Assembly (NCBI GenBank): GCA_021786265.1
Contig: JAJYNP010000222.1
Location: forward strand, 1 to 23,950
Direction of reading: 5' to 3'
Length of the DNA: 23,950 nt
Source: Chloroflexota bacterium
GTDB lineage: Bacteria; Chloroflexota; Limnocylindria; Limnocylindrales; CSP1-4
This document shows positions 1 through 6,500 of the stretch, in pieces. Both the position numbers and the translations under genes were made by a program. Within the stretch, counting starts at the first letter, position 1. Every line of letters begins with the position of its first letter. Under the pieces are notes generated by a model that worked only from the letters and a program-made list of their open reading frames with translations, was not told the DNA's origin and made no database searches.

Positions 1-460
1 GCTGGCGGATCTGGTAGACGTCGATGCCCGTGGACACCTGCTCGCTGAACCCGCCCTTGAGCAGGTTCGGGATGCCGCAGGCGAACTCCACGTTCTCCAG
101 CCCGCGCGACACCTCGCCGAACGCGTCGGACTCGACCTTGCCGTGCTCGGAGCTCACGACTCGCGCAAGCTCGTCGCGGTGCGACTCGACGACGTTGCGC
201 ATCCGGAAGAGGATCTCGGTTCGCCGCGAGAGCGACGTGGCGCGCCAGGCGGGGAAGGCGTCGCGGGCCGCGCGGACCGCCGCGTCGATGTCCTCCGCGG
301 ACGCAAAGCCCACTTCCCGGGCGACCTGGCCGGTGGCCGGGTCGTACACGGGGCCGTGCCGATCGGACGAGGCGGGCACCATGTGACCGCCGATCCAGTG
401 GTCGATCCGCTCCGTCCCGGAGAGGCGATCCGCGAGCGTCCGTTCCGTCAGCTGTGCCAT
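1..460 (-). CDS. mmsA: Methylmalonate-semialdehyde dehydrogenase (CoA-acylating), N-terminal part, cut by window edge
   Basis: Reading leftward from an ATG at 460-458 gives 153 uninterrupted residues that run off the window. They match the N-terminal NAD-binding part of the MmsA branch of aldehyde dehydrogenases: DPATGQVAREV, then AFPAWRATSLSRRTEILFR, EHGKVESDAFGEV, and FACGIPNLLKGG followed by STGIDVYQIRQ. The 'ACGIPxLLKG' stretch is typical of MmsA rather than of general ALDHs. The family oxidises methylmalonate or malonate semialdehyde to propionyl- or acetyl-CoA in valine, inositol and beta-alanine breakdown. The catalytic Cys and Glu lie outside the window and cannot be checked. GAGGG lies about 9 nt before the ATG, and a candidate -10 (TAGAGT, minus strand, 526-521) gives a leader of about 50 nt. 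The Lgt-like gene lies upstream on the same strand, 137 bp away. Confidence 0.9.
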   Translation of the reverse strand, partial: MAQLTERTLADRLSGTERIDHWIGGHMVPASSDRHGPVYDPATGQVAREVGFASAEDIDAAVRAARDAFPAWRATSLSRRTEILFRMRNVVESHRDELARVVSSEHGKVESDAFGEVSRGLENVEFACGIPNLLKGGFSEQVSTGIDVYQIRQ

Positions 461-524
461 CTCTCACGTCCCTCGTCGATCGTCGGTCGGAGTCACCCGC
501 GTGGGCGGGCGGGGCCACTAACTC

Positions 525-622
525 TACCGCGTCTGGGCGGGCGAACGGTGCCGCGTCGGGCCCGGCGAACCCCTACCGCGTCGGGGCCGGCGAACCCCTA
601 CCGCGTCGGGGCCGGCGAACCC
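525..622. repeat. Four tandem copies of a 24-25 bp unit
   Basis: Units start at about 525, 549, 574 and 599. The third and fourth are nearly identical (TACCGCGTCGGGGCCGGCGA, then ACCC); the first two carry a few substitutions and the first is 24 bp. The array overlaps the last codons and TAG stop of the Lgt-like gene and ends at the candidate -10 of mmsA. There are no spacers, so it is a simple tandem repeat. Confidence 0.8.
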
Positions 623-1530
623 GGGTCGGTCGCGGACGTCCGCCCGGTCCTCGTCCACCACGCGGCCACCAGGACGACGGCTGCCAGCGCCACGAGCGCC
701 GCGACCTGCTCGGGCCTCAGCCCGGCGATCACCGCGGCGTCGCGCCAGGTGAACCCGACCACCACGCGACCCAGGAGCCACCACGCGAGGGCCGCGAGGT
801 ACAGGTACCCGGATCGGAGCGCGCCCGGGTTCACCTCGCGGCCCCGCGCCCGCCGCCCCTCCAGCCATGCCCCCTCCTGCCGCAGCCGCGCGGGGAGCCG
901 GCGCTGGAGCGGCCCCGCCGCGAGCGCGAGCAGGAGGAGGACGCCGGCAAGCGCCCACGCGGCCTCGTAGACCTGGCTCGGTTGTGACGGGACGGCCGGC
1001 AGCGGCGACAGCCAGGGCCCGGGCCCCGCGAACGCCAGCGCGAAGCGGCCGTCGTACGGGAGCCCCTGCCCTCCACCACCCAGCAGGTAGGCCAGCTTGC
1101 CGAGGCCGATGGCGACGAGCAGCGGCACGGCGGCGACGTCGAGCCACCGGCGCGCCGGGATCTCGAGAAGCCGGCACATGTAGGCGACTGTCAGCGTCGC
1201 GCCGAGGACCGCACCGAGCAGCGAGAGGCTGCCCTGTCCCGGGTCGAGCAGGGCCCCGGGATGGGCCCGGTAGTAGTCCGGGTAGTCGAGCGCCGCCACG
1301 AGCCGGCCGCCCAGCACCGCGCCCGGGACGGCCGCCAGGGTCAGGAACAGGAGGTCGTCCAGGCGAAGCCGCGAGAGCCCCGCGCGGCGTCCGGCGGCAC
1401 GGGCGAGCACGGCCGCGATGAGCAGCGCGGCGAAGAAGGCGGCCGCCAGGCCCAGTGTCTCCCAGCGGGCCGCGAAGGGGCCGGCGTGGAGGGTGGGGTC
1501 GAAGTCGAGCGTCACGACCGCCGATGGCAC
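598..1530 (-). CDS. Lgt-fold membrane protein with degraded active site (prolipoprotein diacylglyceryl transferase paralogue)
   Basis: About 310 residues with at least six hydrophobic segments in the order of phosphatidylglycerol:prolipoprotein diacylglyceryl transferase. It shows a GGRLVAALDYPDYY segment (about 74-87), the paired-glycine region, a middle signature and a C-terminal Arg helix. Compared with the intact Lgt encoded at 12694-13611, the key signature [12 protein letters not shown] is replaced by KLAYLLGGGGQG (about 145-156). The essential Arg becomes Lys, Asn becomes Tyr and Glu becomes Gly. The C-terminal Arg (about 255) is kept but its Glu partner is Gly. The frame is open throughout, so it is not an obvious pseudogene. 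The start is uncertain: I chose GTG at 1530 after TGAGG, giving a family-like N-terminus; a longer frame reaches 1632 but would overlap the divergent gene. The C-terminus is encoded in the tandem repeat. The function is probably not lipoprotein acylation. Confidence 0.75.
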   Translation of the reverse strand: MPSAVVTLDFDPTLHAGPFAARWETLGLAAAFFAALLIAAVLARAAGRRAGLSRLRLDDLLFLTLAAVPGAVLGGRLVAALDYPDYYRAHPGALLDPGQGSLSLLGAVLGATLTVAYMCRLLEIPARRWLDVAAVPLLVAIGLGKLAYLLGGGGQGLPYDGRFALAFAGPGPWLSPLPAVPSQPSQVYEAAWALAGVLLLLALAAGPLQRRLPARLRQEGAWLEGRRARGREVNPGALRSGYLYLAALAWWLLGRVVVGFTWRDAAVIAGLRPEQVAALVALAAVVLVAAWWTRTGRTSATDPGSPAPTR

Positions 1531-1597
1531 GGCGGCCTCAGGGTGTCGCGTCGAGGCGCGCGCGGGCGCCGGGCGGCGTCGGGACGACCATCGGCGG

Positions 1598-1604
1598 TAG
1601 TGTA
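1598..1604. promoter_or_regulatory. Candidate bidirectional -10 element
   Basis: The heptamer TAGTGTA reads TAGTGT on the plus strand (1598-1603) and TACACT on the minus strand (1604-1599). Both fit TAnnnT, and they sit between two divergent genes. The plus-strand start would fall about 13 nt before the amidohydrolase ATG at 1623. The minus-strand leader to the GTG at 1530 would be about 60 nt. No clear -35 is visible for either. Confidence 0.35.
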
Positions 1605-1622
1605 GTGGGCGAACGGAGGACG

Positions 1623-3320
1623 ATGACGACACGACCTGCCCCGGAGCTGATCCTGCACGGCGGACCGATCCTGCCCATGAGCGACGAGCGGACAGAGGCA
1701 GGCGCCCCGCCCGGGGCGATCGCGATCGCCGGCGGGCTGGTCCTCGCGGTCGGTGACGAGGACGACGTGCTCGCGCTCTCCGGCCCGGGAACGCGGCTGG
1801 TGGACCTCGACGGGGCGGCCGTCCTGCCGGGCTTCCAGGACCAGCACGCGCATCCGCTCCCGGAGGGGGTGCAGGCCGGGTGGCTCGACCTGACGAAGGC
1901 GCCCGACCTGCGATCGGCGCTGCGCCTCCTGGCGTCCGCCGCGGAAGGCGCGCGGTCGTCGGTCGAGTCCGAACCGTGGATCGAGGCGTGGTACCACCCG
2001 ACCGCCTGGCGGGACGATCGCCACCCCACGCGAGACGAGCTGGACCGGGTGGTCCCCGACGTCCCGGTGCTGCTGCACCACGGGAGCGGCCACGCGGCCC
2101 TCGGCAACTCGATGGCGCTCGCGTATGCCGGGATCACCGCCGAACGACCGGACCCGCCCGGCGCGACCATCGAGCGGGATTCGTCCGGCGAGCCGACCGG
2201 CATGGTCCGCGGATCCGACCCGGTCGCCCCGTTCGCCGCGGCGCTGCCGGGCCTCACGCCCGAAGCGCTCCGCCAGGCGATCTGCCGGGTCGCCGCGCGG
2301 CTCTCCGGGGCGGGCGTCACCAGCGTCGCCGACGCGCATCTCGGCGCCCTCGTCGATCCGGTCTCGGAACTGGCCGCGTACGCGGGAGCGGCGCTCGGCG
2401 GCGACCTGCCTCAGCGGCTGACGGCGATGCCCGGGCTCGCGCACCTTGCACGCGTCGACGAGGATCCGCCGACGCCCGACGACATCGCCGCGCTCATCCC
2501 GCCGGACGTCCGGGACCGCGTGCGGGTGGGCGCCGCGAAGTTCTTCGCCGATGGCGCCCTGAGCACCGGGGATGCGTGGCTCCGGTCGCCCTATGCCGAC
2601 GCGGGCACCCGGCCCCCGGAGCTCGCACGCGGCCGGCCTGCGCACGAGCCCTCCGAGCTGACCGAGCGCCTGCGGCGGGCGCACCTGGCCGGCTGGCAGC
2701 TTGCCACGCACGCCATCGGGGACGCGGGCGCGGCGCTGGTCCTGGACGCCTACCGAGACGCGCTCGCGGCCATGCCCCGGGCCGATCACCGGCACCGGGT
2801 CGAGCACGCCATGCTCCTGCCCCCCGACCTGCTGCGCGCGGCCGTCGAGCTCGGGGTGATCGCGATGCTGCAGCCCGAGTTCGTGGCCGTGACCGGCGAT
2901 GTCTACCTGGCCCGGCTCGGAGAGAGCCGGACCGTGAACCTGTACCCGTACAGACGCTGGATCGACGCAGGGTTGCGCGTGGCGTTCTCGAGCGACCGCC
3001 CGTTCTCGCCCGGCGCGCCACTCGACGGGATCCGCGCCGCGTTCCGGCTGGCCGGCCCGTCCGGCCGGCGCATGAACGATGACCGCGGCCCGACCATCGA
3101 CGAGGCGCTGCGGGCGTGGACGTCGGGCGCGGCGTGGGCGGCGCGCGACGAGCGGCGCACGGGCCGGCTCGCGCCCGGCCTCGCCGCCGACCTGGTGATC
3201 CTGTCGGCCGACCCCACCGCGGTGCCCTCGGAGCGCTGGGCGGCGGGCGACGACGGTGTCGAGGTGGTGACGACGCTGGTGGGCGGGACAGCCGTGTTCG
3301 GCGCCGACGCGCTCGGCTGA
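1623..3320 (+). CDS. Amidohydrolase family protein (YtcJ/amidohydrolase_3 type)
   Basis: A 565-residue metal-dependent hydrolase of the amidohydrolase superfamily. An N-terminal beta segment (ELILHGGPILPMS) leads into the metal-binding GFQDQHAHP motif (His75 and His77). Then come HHGSGHAALGNSMAL (about 152-166), KFFADGALS (about 306-314, candidate metal-bridging Lys306), THAIGDAGAALVLDAY (His363), HRVEHAMLL (His395) and FSSDRPFSPGAPL, with the family's late Asp. The C-terminus returns to the beta-sandwich (GRLAPGLAADLVILSADP). Members hydrolyse amide or imide bonds, but the substrate cannot be read from sequence. The ATG at 1623 is preferred over upstream frame extension because GGAGGA (1615-1620) precedes it. 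There is no signal peptide, so it is probably cytoplasmic. It stands alone, converging on mdh with a 49-bp gap that has no clear terminator. Confidence 0.85.
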   Translation: MTTRPAPELILHGGPILPMSDERTEAGAPPGAIAIAGGLVLAVGDEDDVLALSGPGTRLVDLDGAAVLPGFQDQHAHPLPEGVQAGWLDLTKAPDLRSALRLLASAAEGARSSVESEPWIEAWYHPTAWRDDRHPTRDELDRVVPDVPVLLHHGSGHAALGNSMALAYAGITAERPDPPGATIERDSSGEPTGMVRGSDPVAPFAAALPGLTPEALRQAICRVAARLSGAGVTSVADAHLGALVDPVSELAAYAGAALGGDLPQRLTAMPGLAHLARVDEDPPTPDDIAALIPPDVRDRVRVGAAKFFADGALSTGDAWLRSPYADAGTRPPELARGRPAHEPSELTERLRRAHLAGWQLATHAIGDAGAALVLDAYRDALAAMPRADHRHRVEHAMLLPPDLLRAAVELGVIAMLQPEFVAVTGDVYLARLGESRTVNLYPYRRWIDAGLRVAFSSDRPFSPGAPLDGIRAAFRLAGPSGRRMNDDRGPTIDEALRAWTSGAAWAARDERRTGRLAPGLAADLVILSADPTAVPSERWAAGDDGVEVVTTLVGGTAVFGADALG

Positions 3321-3369
3321 CCCGCCCCGTGCCCGACCCGGGGCCAGCCGGGGCCGACCTGCCCTCTCG

Positions 3370-4335
3370 CTACGAGAGCGTGGCGAGCTTCTCGACCAGC
3401 TCCTTCACCGCCGCGGCCGACCGGTCGAACCGCCGGCGCTCGTCGTCGGTCAGCTCCACCTCGACCACCTCGGCGACGCCCGCCCGGCCGAGCCGGACCG
3501 GTACGCCCATGAACAGCCCCTCGACGCCGTACTCGCCGCTGAGGTACGCGGCGCACGGCAGGATCTTGTGCCGGTCCTCCAGGATGGCGTCGATCATCTC
3601 GCCGGTCGCCGCGCCGGGCGCGTAGTACGCGCTCCCGCTCTTGAGCAGCGCCACGATCTCGGCCCCACCGTCCCGGGTGCGCTGGACGATCCGCTCGATC
3701 TGTTCCTGCGACAGCAGCTGGGTGATGGGCACGCCGCCGACGGTGCAGTAGCTCGGCACCGGGACCATGGTGTCGCCGTGGCCGCCCAGCACGAAGGCGC
3801 TGGTATTGGCCGGCGAGACGCCCAGCTCCATCGCGACGAAGGTGCGGAACCGGGCGGAGTCGAGCACGCCGGCCATCCCGATCACCCGCGAGGGCGGGAA
3901 GCCGCTCGCCTTGAGCGCGACGTGGCACATCGCGTCGAGCGGGTTGGTGACCACCACGATGACGGCGTCAGGCGAGAGTTTCGCGGCCTGCTCCACGACG
4001 CCGCCGACGATCTGCGCGTTCTTCGCCAGCAGGTCGTCCCGGCTCATGCCGGGCTGGCGCGCCAGGCCGGACGTCACGACGATCACGGCCGAGCCCGCGG
4101 TGTCGGCATAGTCGTTGGTGCCGGTCACGCTGACGTCGTAGCCCAGGATCGGCGCCGCCTCCGCGAGGTCGAGCGCCTTGCCCTGGGGCAGCCCGGGCAC
4201 GATGTCCAGCAGGACCACGTCGGCGAGGCCGGATTCGACGACGCGCTGGGCGACGGTCGCGCCAACGTTGCCGGCGCCGATGACGGTGACCTTCCTCCGG
4301 GGCGTGCGAGTGTACGGCACGTGCGATTCCCTCAT
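3370..4335 (-). CDS. mdh: Malate dehydrogenase (LDH-like type)
   Basis: A 321-residue NAD-dependent malate dehydrogenase interconverting malate and oxaloacetate in the TCA cycle. The Rossmann motif [10 protein letters not shown] is at about 18-27, and Asp44 ends the second strand, favouring NAD over NADP. The substrate loop [11 protein letters not shown] has Arg where lactate dehydrogenases have Gln (Arg93), so malate is the expected substrate; Arg99 is the second substrate Arg. The catalytic pair is Asp159 (GVLDSAR, with Arg162) and His186 (GGHGDTMVP). Length is normal for the group. Two in-frame starts lie close together, GTG at 4341 and ATG at 4335. Neither has a clear Shine-Dalgarno; the ATG is chosen. 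A candidate -10, TAGAAT (minus strand, 4380-4375), would give a leader of about 30 nt overlapping a GATCGATC palindrome at 4365-4372. Confidence 0.95.
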   Translation of the reverse strand: MRESHVPYTRTPRRKVTVIGAGNVGATVAQRVVESGLADVVLLDIVPGLPQGKALDLAEAAPILGYDVSVTGTNDYADTAGSAVIVVTSGLARQPGMSRDDLLAKNAQIVGGVVEQAAKLSPDAVIVVVTNPLDAMCHVALKASGFPPSRVIGMAGVLDSARFRTFVAMELGVSPANTSAFVLGGHGDTMVPVPSYCTVGGVPITQLLSQEQIERIVQRTRDGGAEIVALLKSGSAYYAPGAATGEMIDAILEDRHKILPCAAYLSGEYGVEGLFMGVPVRLGRAGVAEVVEVELTDDERRRFDRSAAAVKELVEKLATLS

Positions 4336-4374
4336 GCTCACATGCTGATCGGGCGGGTGGGAGTGATCGATCGA

Positions 4375-4380
4375 ATTCTA
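4375..4380 (-). promoter_or_regulatory. Candidate -10 box for mdh
   Basis: TAGAAT on the minus strand matches five of six bases of the housekeeping -10 consensus, about 40 nt upstream of the mdh start. No recognisable -35 lies 16-19 bp further up. Confidence 0.45.
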
Positions 4381-4400
4381 CGCGCGGCGCAGGCCGCCGC

Positions 4401-4442
4401 CGGTGGCGGCCCGAGTGCGCCGGGCGCCCCGGCTCGCCACCG
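4401..4442. repeat. Nested inverted repeat between divergent mdh and transsulfuration gene
   Basis: Outer arms CGGTGGCG (4401-4408) and CGCCACCG (4435-4442) are perfect complements. Inside them CCGGG (4420-4424) and CCCGG (4428-4432) form a second perfect stem around CGC. It lies between the candidate -10 boxes of the two divergent genes, so it may be an operator or a structural insulator. In DNA this GC-rich, chance is not excluded. Confidence 0.4.
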
Positions 4443-4460
4443 CCCGCCGCGCGAGTCCGC

Positions 4461-4466
4461 CATACT
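4461..4466 (+). promoter_or_regulatory. Candidate -10 box for the 4514 operon
   Basis: CATACT differs from the common TATACT form by one base and lies 47 bp before the ATG at 4514. No convincing -35 is seen. It would drive the transsulfuration-HAD-DUF885 operon. Confidence 0.35.
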
Positions 4467-4513
4467 CGCGGTGACGCGGATCGCGTTCCATCGACGAGGA
4501 CGGGCCAGGAACG

Positions 4514-5737
4514 ATGAGCAACCCGGAGCCCACCACGGGTCACGAGGGCTGGCGACCGGAGACACTGGCGGTGCACGCCGGGCTGGAGCCCGACCACGAG
4601 ACGGGCGCAGTCGCGCCACCGATCTACCAGACCAGCACGTTCGCGCAGGACGGCGTGGGCCGGCCGCGCGGCGGGTGGGAGTACGCGCGGACGGGCAACC
4701 CCACGCGGGCGCGCCTGGAGCGTGCCGTCGCGGAGCTCGAGGCGGCAACCCACGGCCTCGCCTTCGCGAGCGGGTCGGCCGCCACCGCCACCGTCGCCCA
4801 GCTCGTGCTGCCCGGCGAGGAGCTGGTCGTCGCCGACGACGTCTACGGAGGCACGTTCCGGTACTTCGAACGCGTGCTGCGTCCGACCGGCGTCCTGACC
4901 CGGTACGTGGACGTGTCCCGTGACCCGGAGGGCGTGCTGGGCGACGCGTGCACGGACCGCACCCGGATGGTCTGGATCGAGACCCCCTCGAATCCCCTGC
5001 TGAAGCTGGTGGACATCCGGGCGGTGGCGCGCGGCCTCGCCCCTCGCGCCGGGGCGCGCGGCGAGCGGCCCATCCTGGCGGTCGACAACACCTTCGCCAC
5101 GCCGCTCTCCCAGCGGCCGATCGAGCTCGGCGCGGACATCGTCGTGCACAGCGCCACGAAGTACCTGGCCGGGCACTCGGACGTCGTGAGCGGCGCCGTC
5201 GCGACCTCGCGCGATGATCTCGCCGAACGGCTGGCGTTCCTGCAGAACGCGGCCGGGGCCGTGCCGGGGCCGTTCGACTGCTTCCTGGTGCTGCGCGGTC
5301 TGCGCACCCTCGCCCTGCGGATCGAGCGTCATGCGTTGAACGCTCTCCGCGTGGCACAGGCGCTGGCCGGGCGGGACGATGTCGAGCTGGTGCGCTACCC
5401 GGGACTGGCGTCGGGCCCTCACCGGCACCCCCAGGCGGACCTGGCCGCGTCCCAGATGCGCTACGCCGGTGGCATGGTGAGCTTCGCGCCGGCCGCTCGG
5501 GAGGGCCGGACCGCGGAGGAGCGCGCCCGGCGCTTCGCCGAGCGGACCCGGATCTTCGCCCTGGCCGAATCGCTGGGCGGCGTCGAGTCGCTGGTCGAGG
5601 TGCCGCTGGCCATGACCCACGCGGCGTCGGCCGGATCGGCGCTCGAGGTCCCCGCGGCACTGGTGCGGCTGTCCGTGGGCGTGGAGCATCCCGACGACCT
5701 CGTCGACGACGTCATCCGCGCGCTGGACGAGGCCTGA
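4514..5737 (+). CDS. Cys/Met-metabolism PLP enzyme: cystathionine gamma-lyase or gamma-synthase
   Basis: A 407-residue fold-type I PLP enzyme of the transsulfuration family. Seen in order: TLAVHAGLEPD, the YQTSTFAQ segment, WEYARTGNPTR (Tyr57 and Arg59, phosphate contacts from the neighbouring subunit), FASGSAATATV, DDVYGGTFRYFERV (Tyr111, stacks on PLP), ETPSNPLLKLVDI, AVDNTFATPLSQRP (Asp191, binds the pyridine N), HSATKYLAGHSDVVSG (Lys216, Schiff base), and LAESLGGVESLVEVP near the end. Sequence alone does not separate gamma-lyase from gamma-synthase or O-acetylhomoserine enzymes. Because a cystathionine beta-synthase is encoded at 11273-12691, gamma-lyase (reverse transsulfuration to cysteine) is my preferred reading. 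The ATG at 4514 has AGGA a few bases upstream. It is first in a three-gene plus-strand run with 26-bp gaps. Confidence 0.85.
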   Translation: MSNPEPTTGHEGWRPETLAVHAGLEPDHETGAVAPPIYQTSTFAQDGVGRPRGGWEYARTGNPTRARLERAVAELEAATHGLAFASGSAATATVAQLVLPGEELVVADDVYGGTFRYFERVLRPTGVLTRYVDVSRDPEGVLGDACTDRTRMVWIETPSNPLLKLVDIRAVARGLAPRAGARGERPILAVDNTFATPLSQRPIELGADIVVHSATKYLAGHSDVVSGAVATSRDDLAERLAFLQNAAGAVPGPFDCFLVLRGLRTLALRIERHALNALRVAQALAGRDDVELVRYPGLASGPHRHPQADLAASQMRYAGGMVSFAPAAREGRTAEERARRFAERTRIFALAESLGGVESLVEVPLAMTHAASAGSALEVPAALVRLSVGVEHPDDLVDDVIRALDEA

Positions 5738-5763
5738 TCCCGTGGGGGCCGGGCGCTGAGGCG

Positions 5764-6474
5764 GTGGAGCGACTCCCGACGCTTGTCCGCTGGCCCGCTC
5801 GACCCGAACCGCACCGGCCGGGCGCCGTGGTGTTCGACCTCGACGGGACACTCGTCGACACGGTCGCGCTGCGCGTCGCCGCCTGGGTGGCGGCCTTCGC
5901 CGAGTTCGGCATGCAGGTGGAACCGCAGGCCCTCCGCCTGCTGATCGGCGCCGACGGGCACCTGGTCGCGCGGGCCGGGACGCAGATGGCCGGACGCGAC
6001 ATCGACGACGCCCTGGCCGATCGGCTCGACCACCGGTCGGGCGAGCAGTTCAACCGCCTGAACGCGACACCGCGCCCGCTGCCCGGAGCCCGGGAGCTGC
6101 TGCTGGAGCTCGCACGCGCCGGAATTCCGCACGCGATCGCCACTGCGAGCCGTGCCGGCCAGGTCCTGGCCTCGGTCGGCGCCCTTGGGCTCCCGTCGCG
6201 CCCGATGATCGTCGACGGCAGCCACGTGCGGCACGCCAAGCCGGCCCCCGACCTGCTGCTGCTGGCCGCCCGCCGCCTCGGCGCCGCTCCTGACGCGTGC
6301 TGGTACGTGGGCGACTCGGTCTGGGACATGCAGGCCGCCCGCGCCGCGGGGATGACGGCCGCGGGGGTGCTCACCGGCTTCGCGACTGCGAACGACCTGC
6401 GGGAGGCAGGAGCCGACTTCGCGGCGCAGAGACTGGTCGACCTGCAGCGCCGCATCATCGACGCGCCCGCATAG
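5764..6474 (+). CDS. HAD-superfamily hydrolase (phosphoglycolate phosphatase / beta-phosphoglucomutase-like)
   Basis: A 236-residue haloacid dehalogenase-type phosphatase with all four motifs. Motif I is FDLDGTLVDT (nucleophile Asp25, acid/base Asp27). Motif II is AIATAS (Thr127 or Ser129), motif III is Lys159 in HAKPAPD, and motif IV is YVGDSVWDMQAA (Asp184 and Asp188). An alpha-helical cap of the C1 type lies between motifs I and II (about 35-105). The family hydrolyses small phosphorylated metabolites; the substrate is not predictable here. It starts with GTG 26 bp after the preceding gene, with a GAGG just upstream, and is followed 26 bp later by the DUF885 gene. This suggests one transcript. 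The first 20 residues before the first strand are longer than usual. Confidence 0.85.
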   Translation: MERLPTLVRWPARPEPHRPGAVVFDLDGTLVDTVALRVAAWVAAFAEFGMQVEPQALRLLIGADGHLVARAGTQMAGRDIDDALADRLDHRSGEQFNRLNATPRPLPGARELLLELARAGIPHAIATASRAGQVLASVGALGLPSRPMIVDGSHVRHAKPAPDLLLLAARRLGAAPDACWYVGDSVWDMQAARAAGMTAAGVLTGFATANDLREAGADFAAQRLVDLQRRIIDAPA

Positions 6475-6500
6475 CGGGGCCCGACACGGAGGTGCCCGAC

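Noticed and set aside
525..622. CRISPR-like array
   Set aside because: The 24-25 bp units are head-to-tail with no unique spacers and no cas genes nearby.
598..1530. Calling the Lgt-like gene a pseudogene
   Set aside because: No stop or frameshift in more than 300 codons, and hydrophobic segments and the glycine framework are kept. Loss of key residues alone does not show decay.
3321..3369. Intrinsic terminator between the amidohydrolase gene and mdh
   Set aside because: Only 4-bp self-complementary GGCC pairs and no T-run. Nothing convincing.
6297..6500. N-terminal extension of the DUF885 protein into the HAD gene
   Set aside because: The frame is open but overlaps the HAD motif IV region in another frame. 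GGAGGT at 6488-6493 marks the GTG at 6501 as the start.
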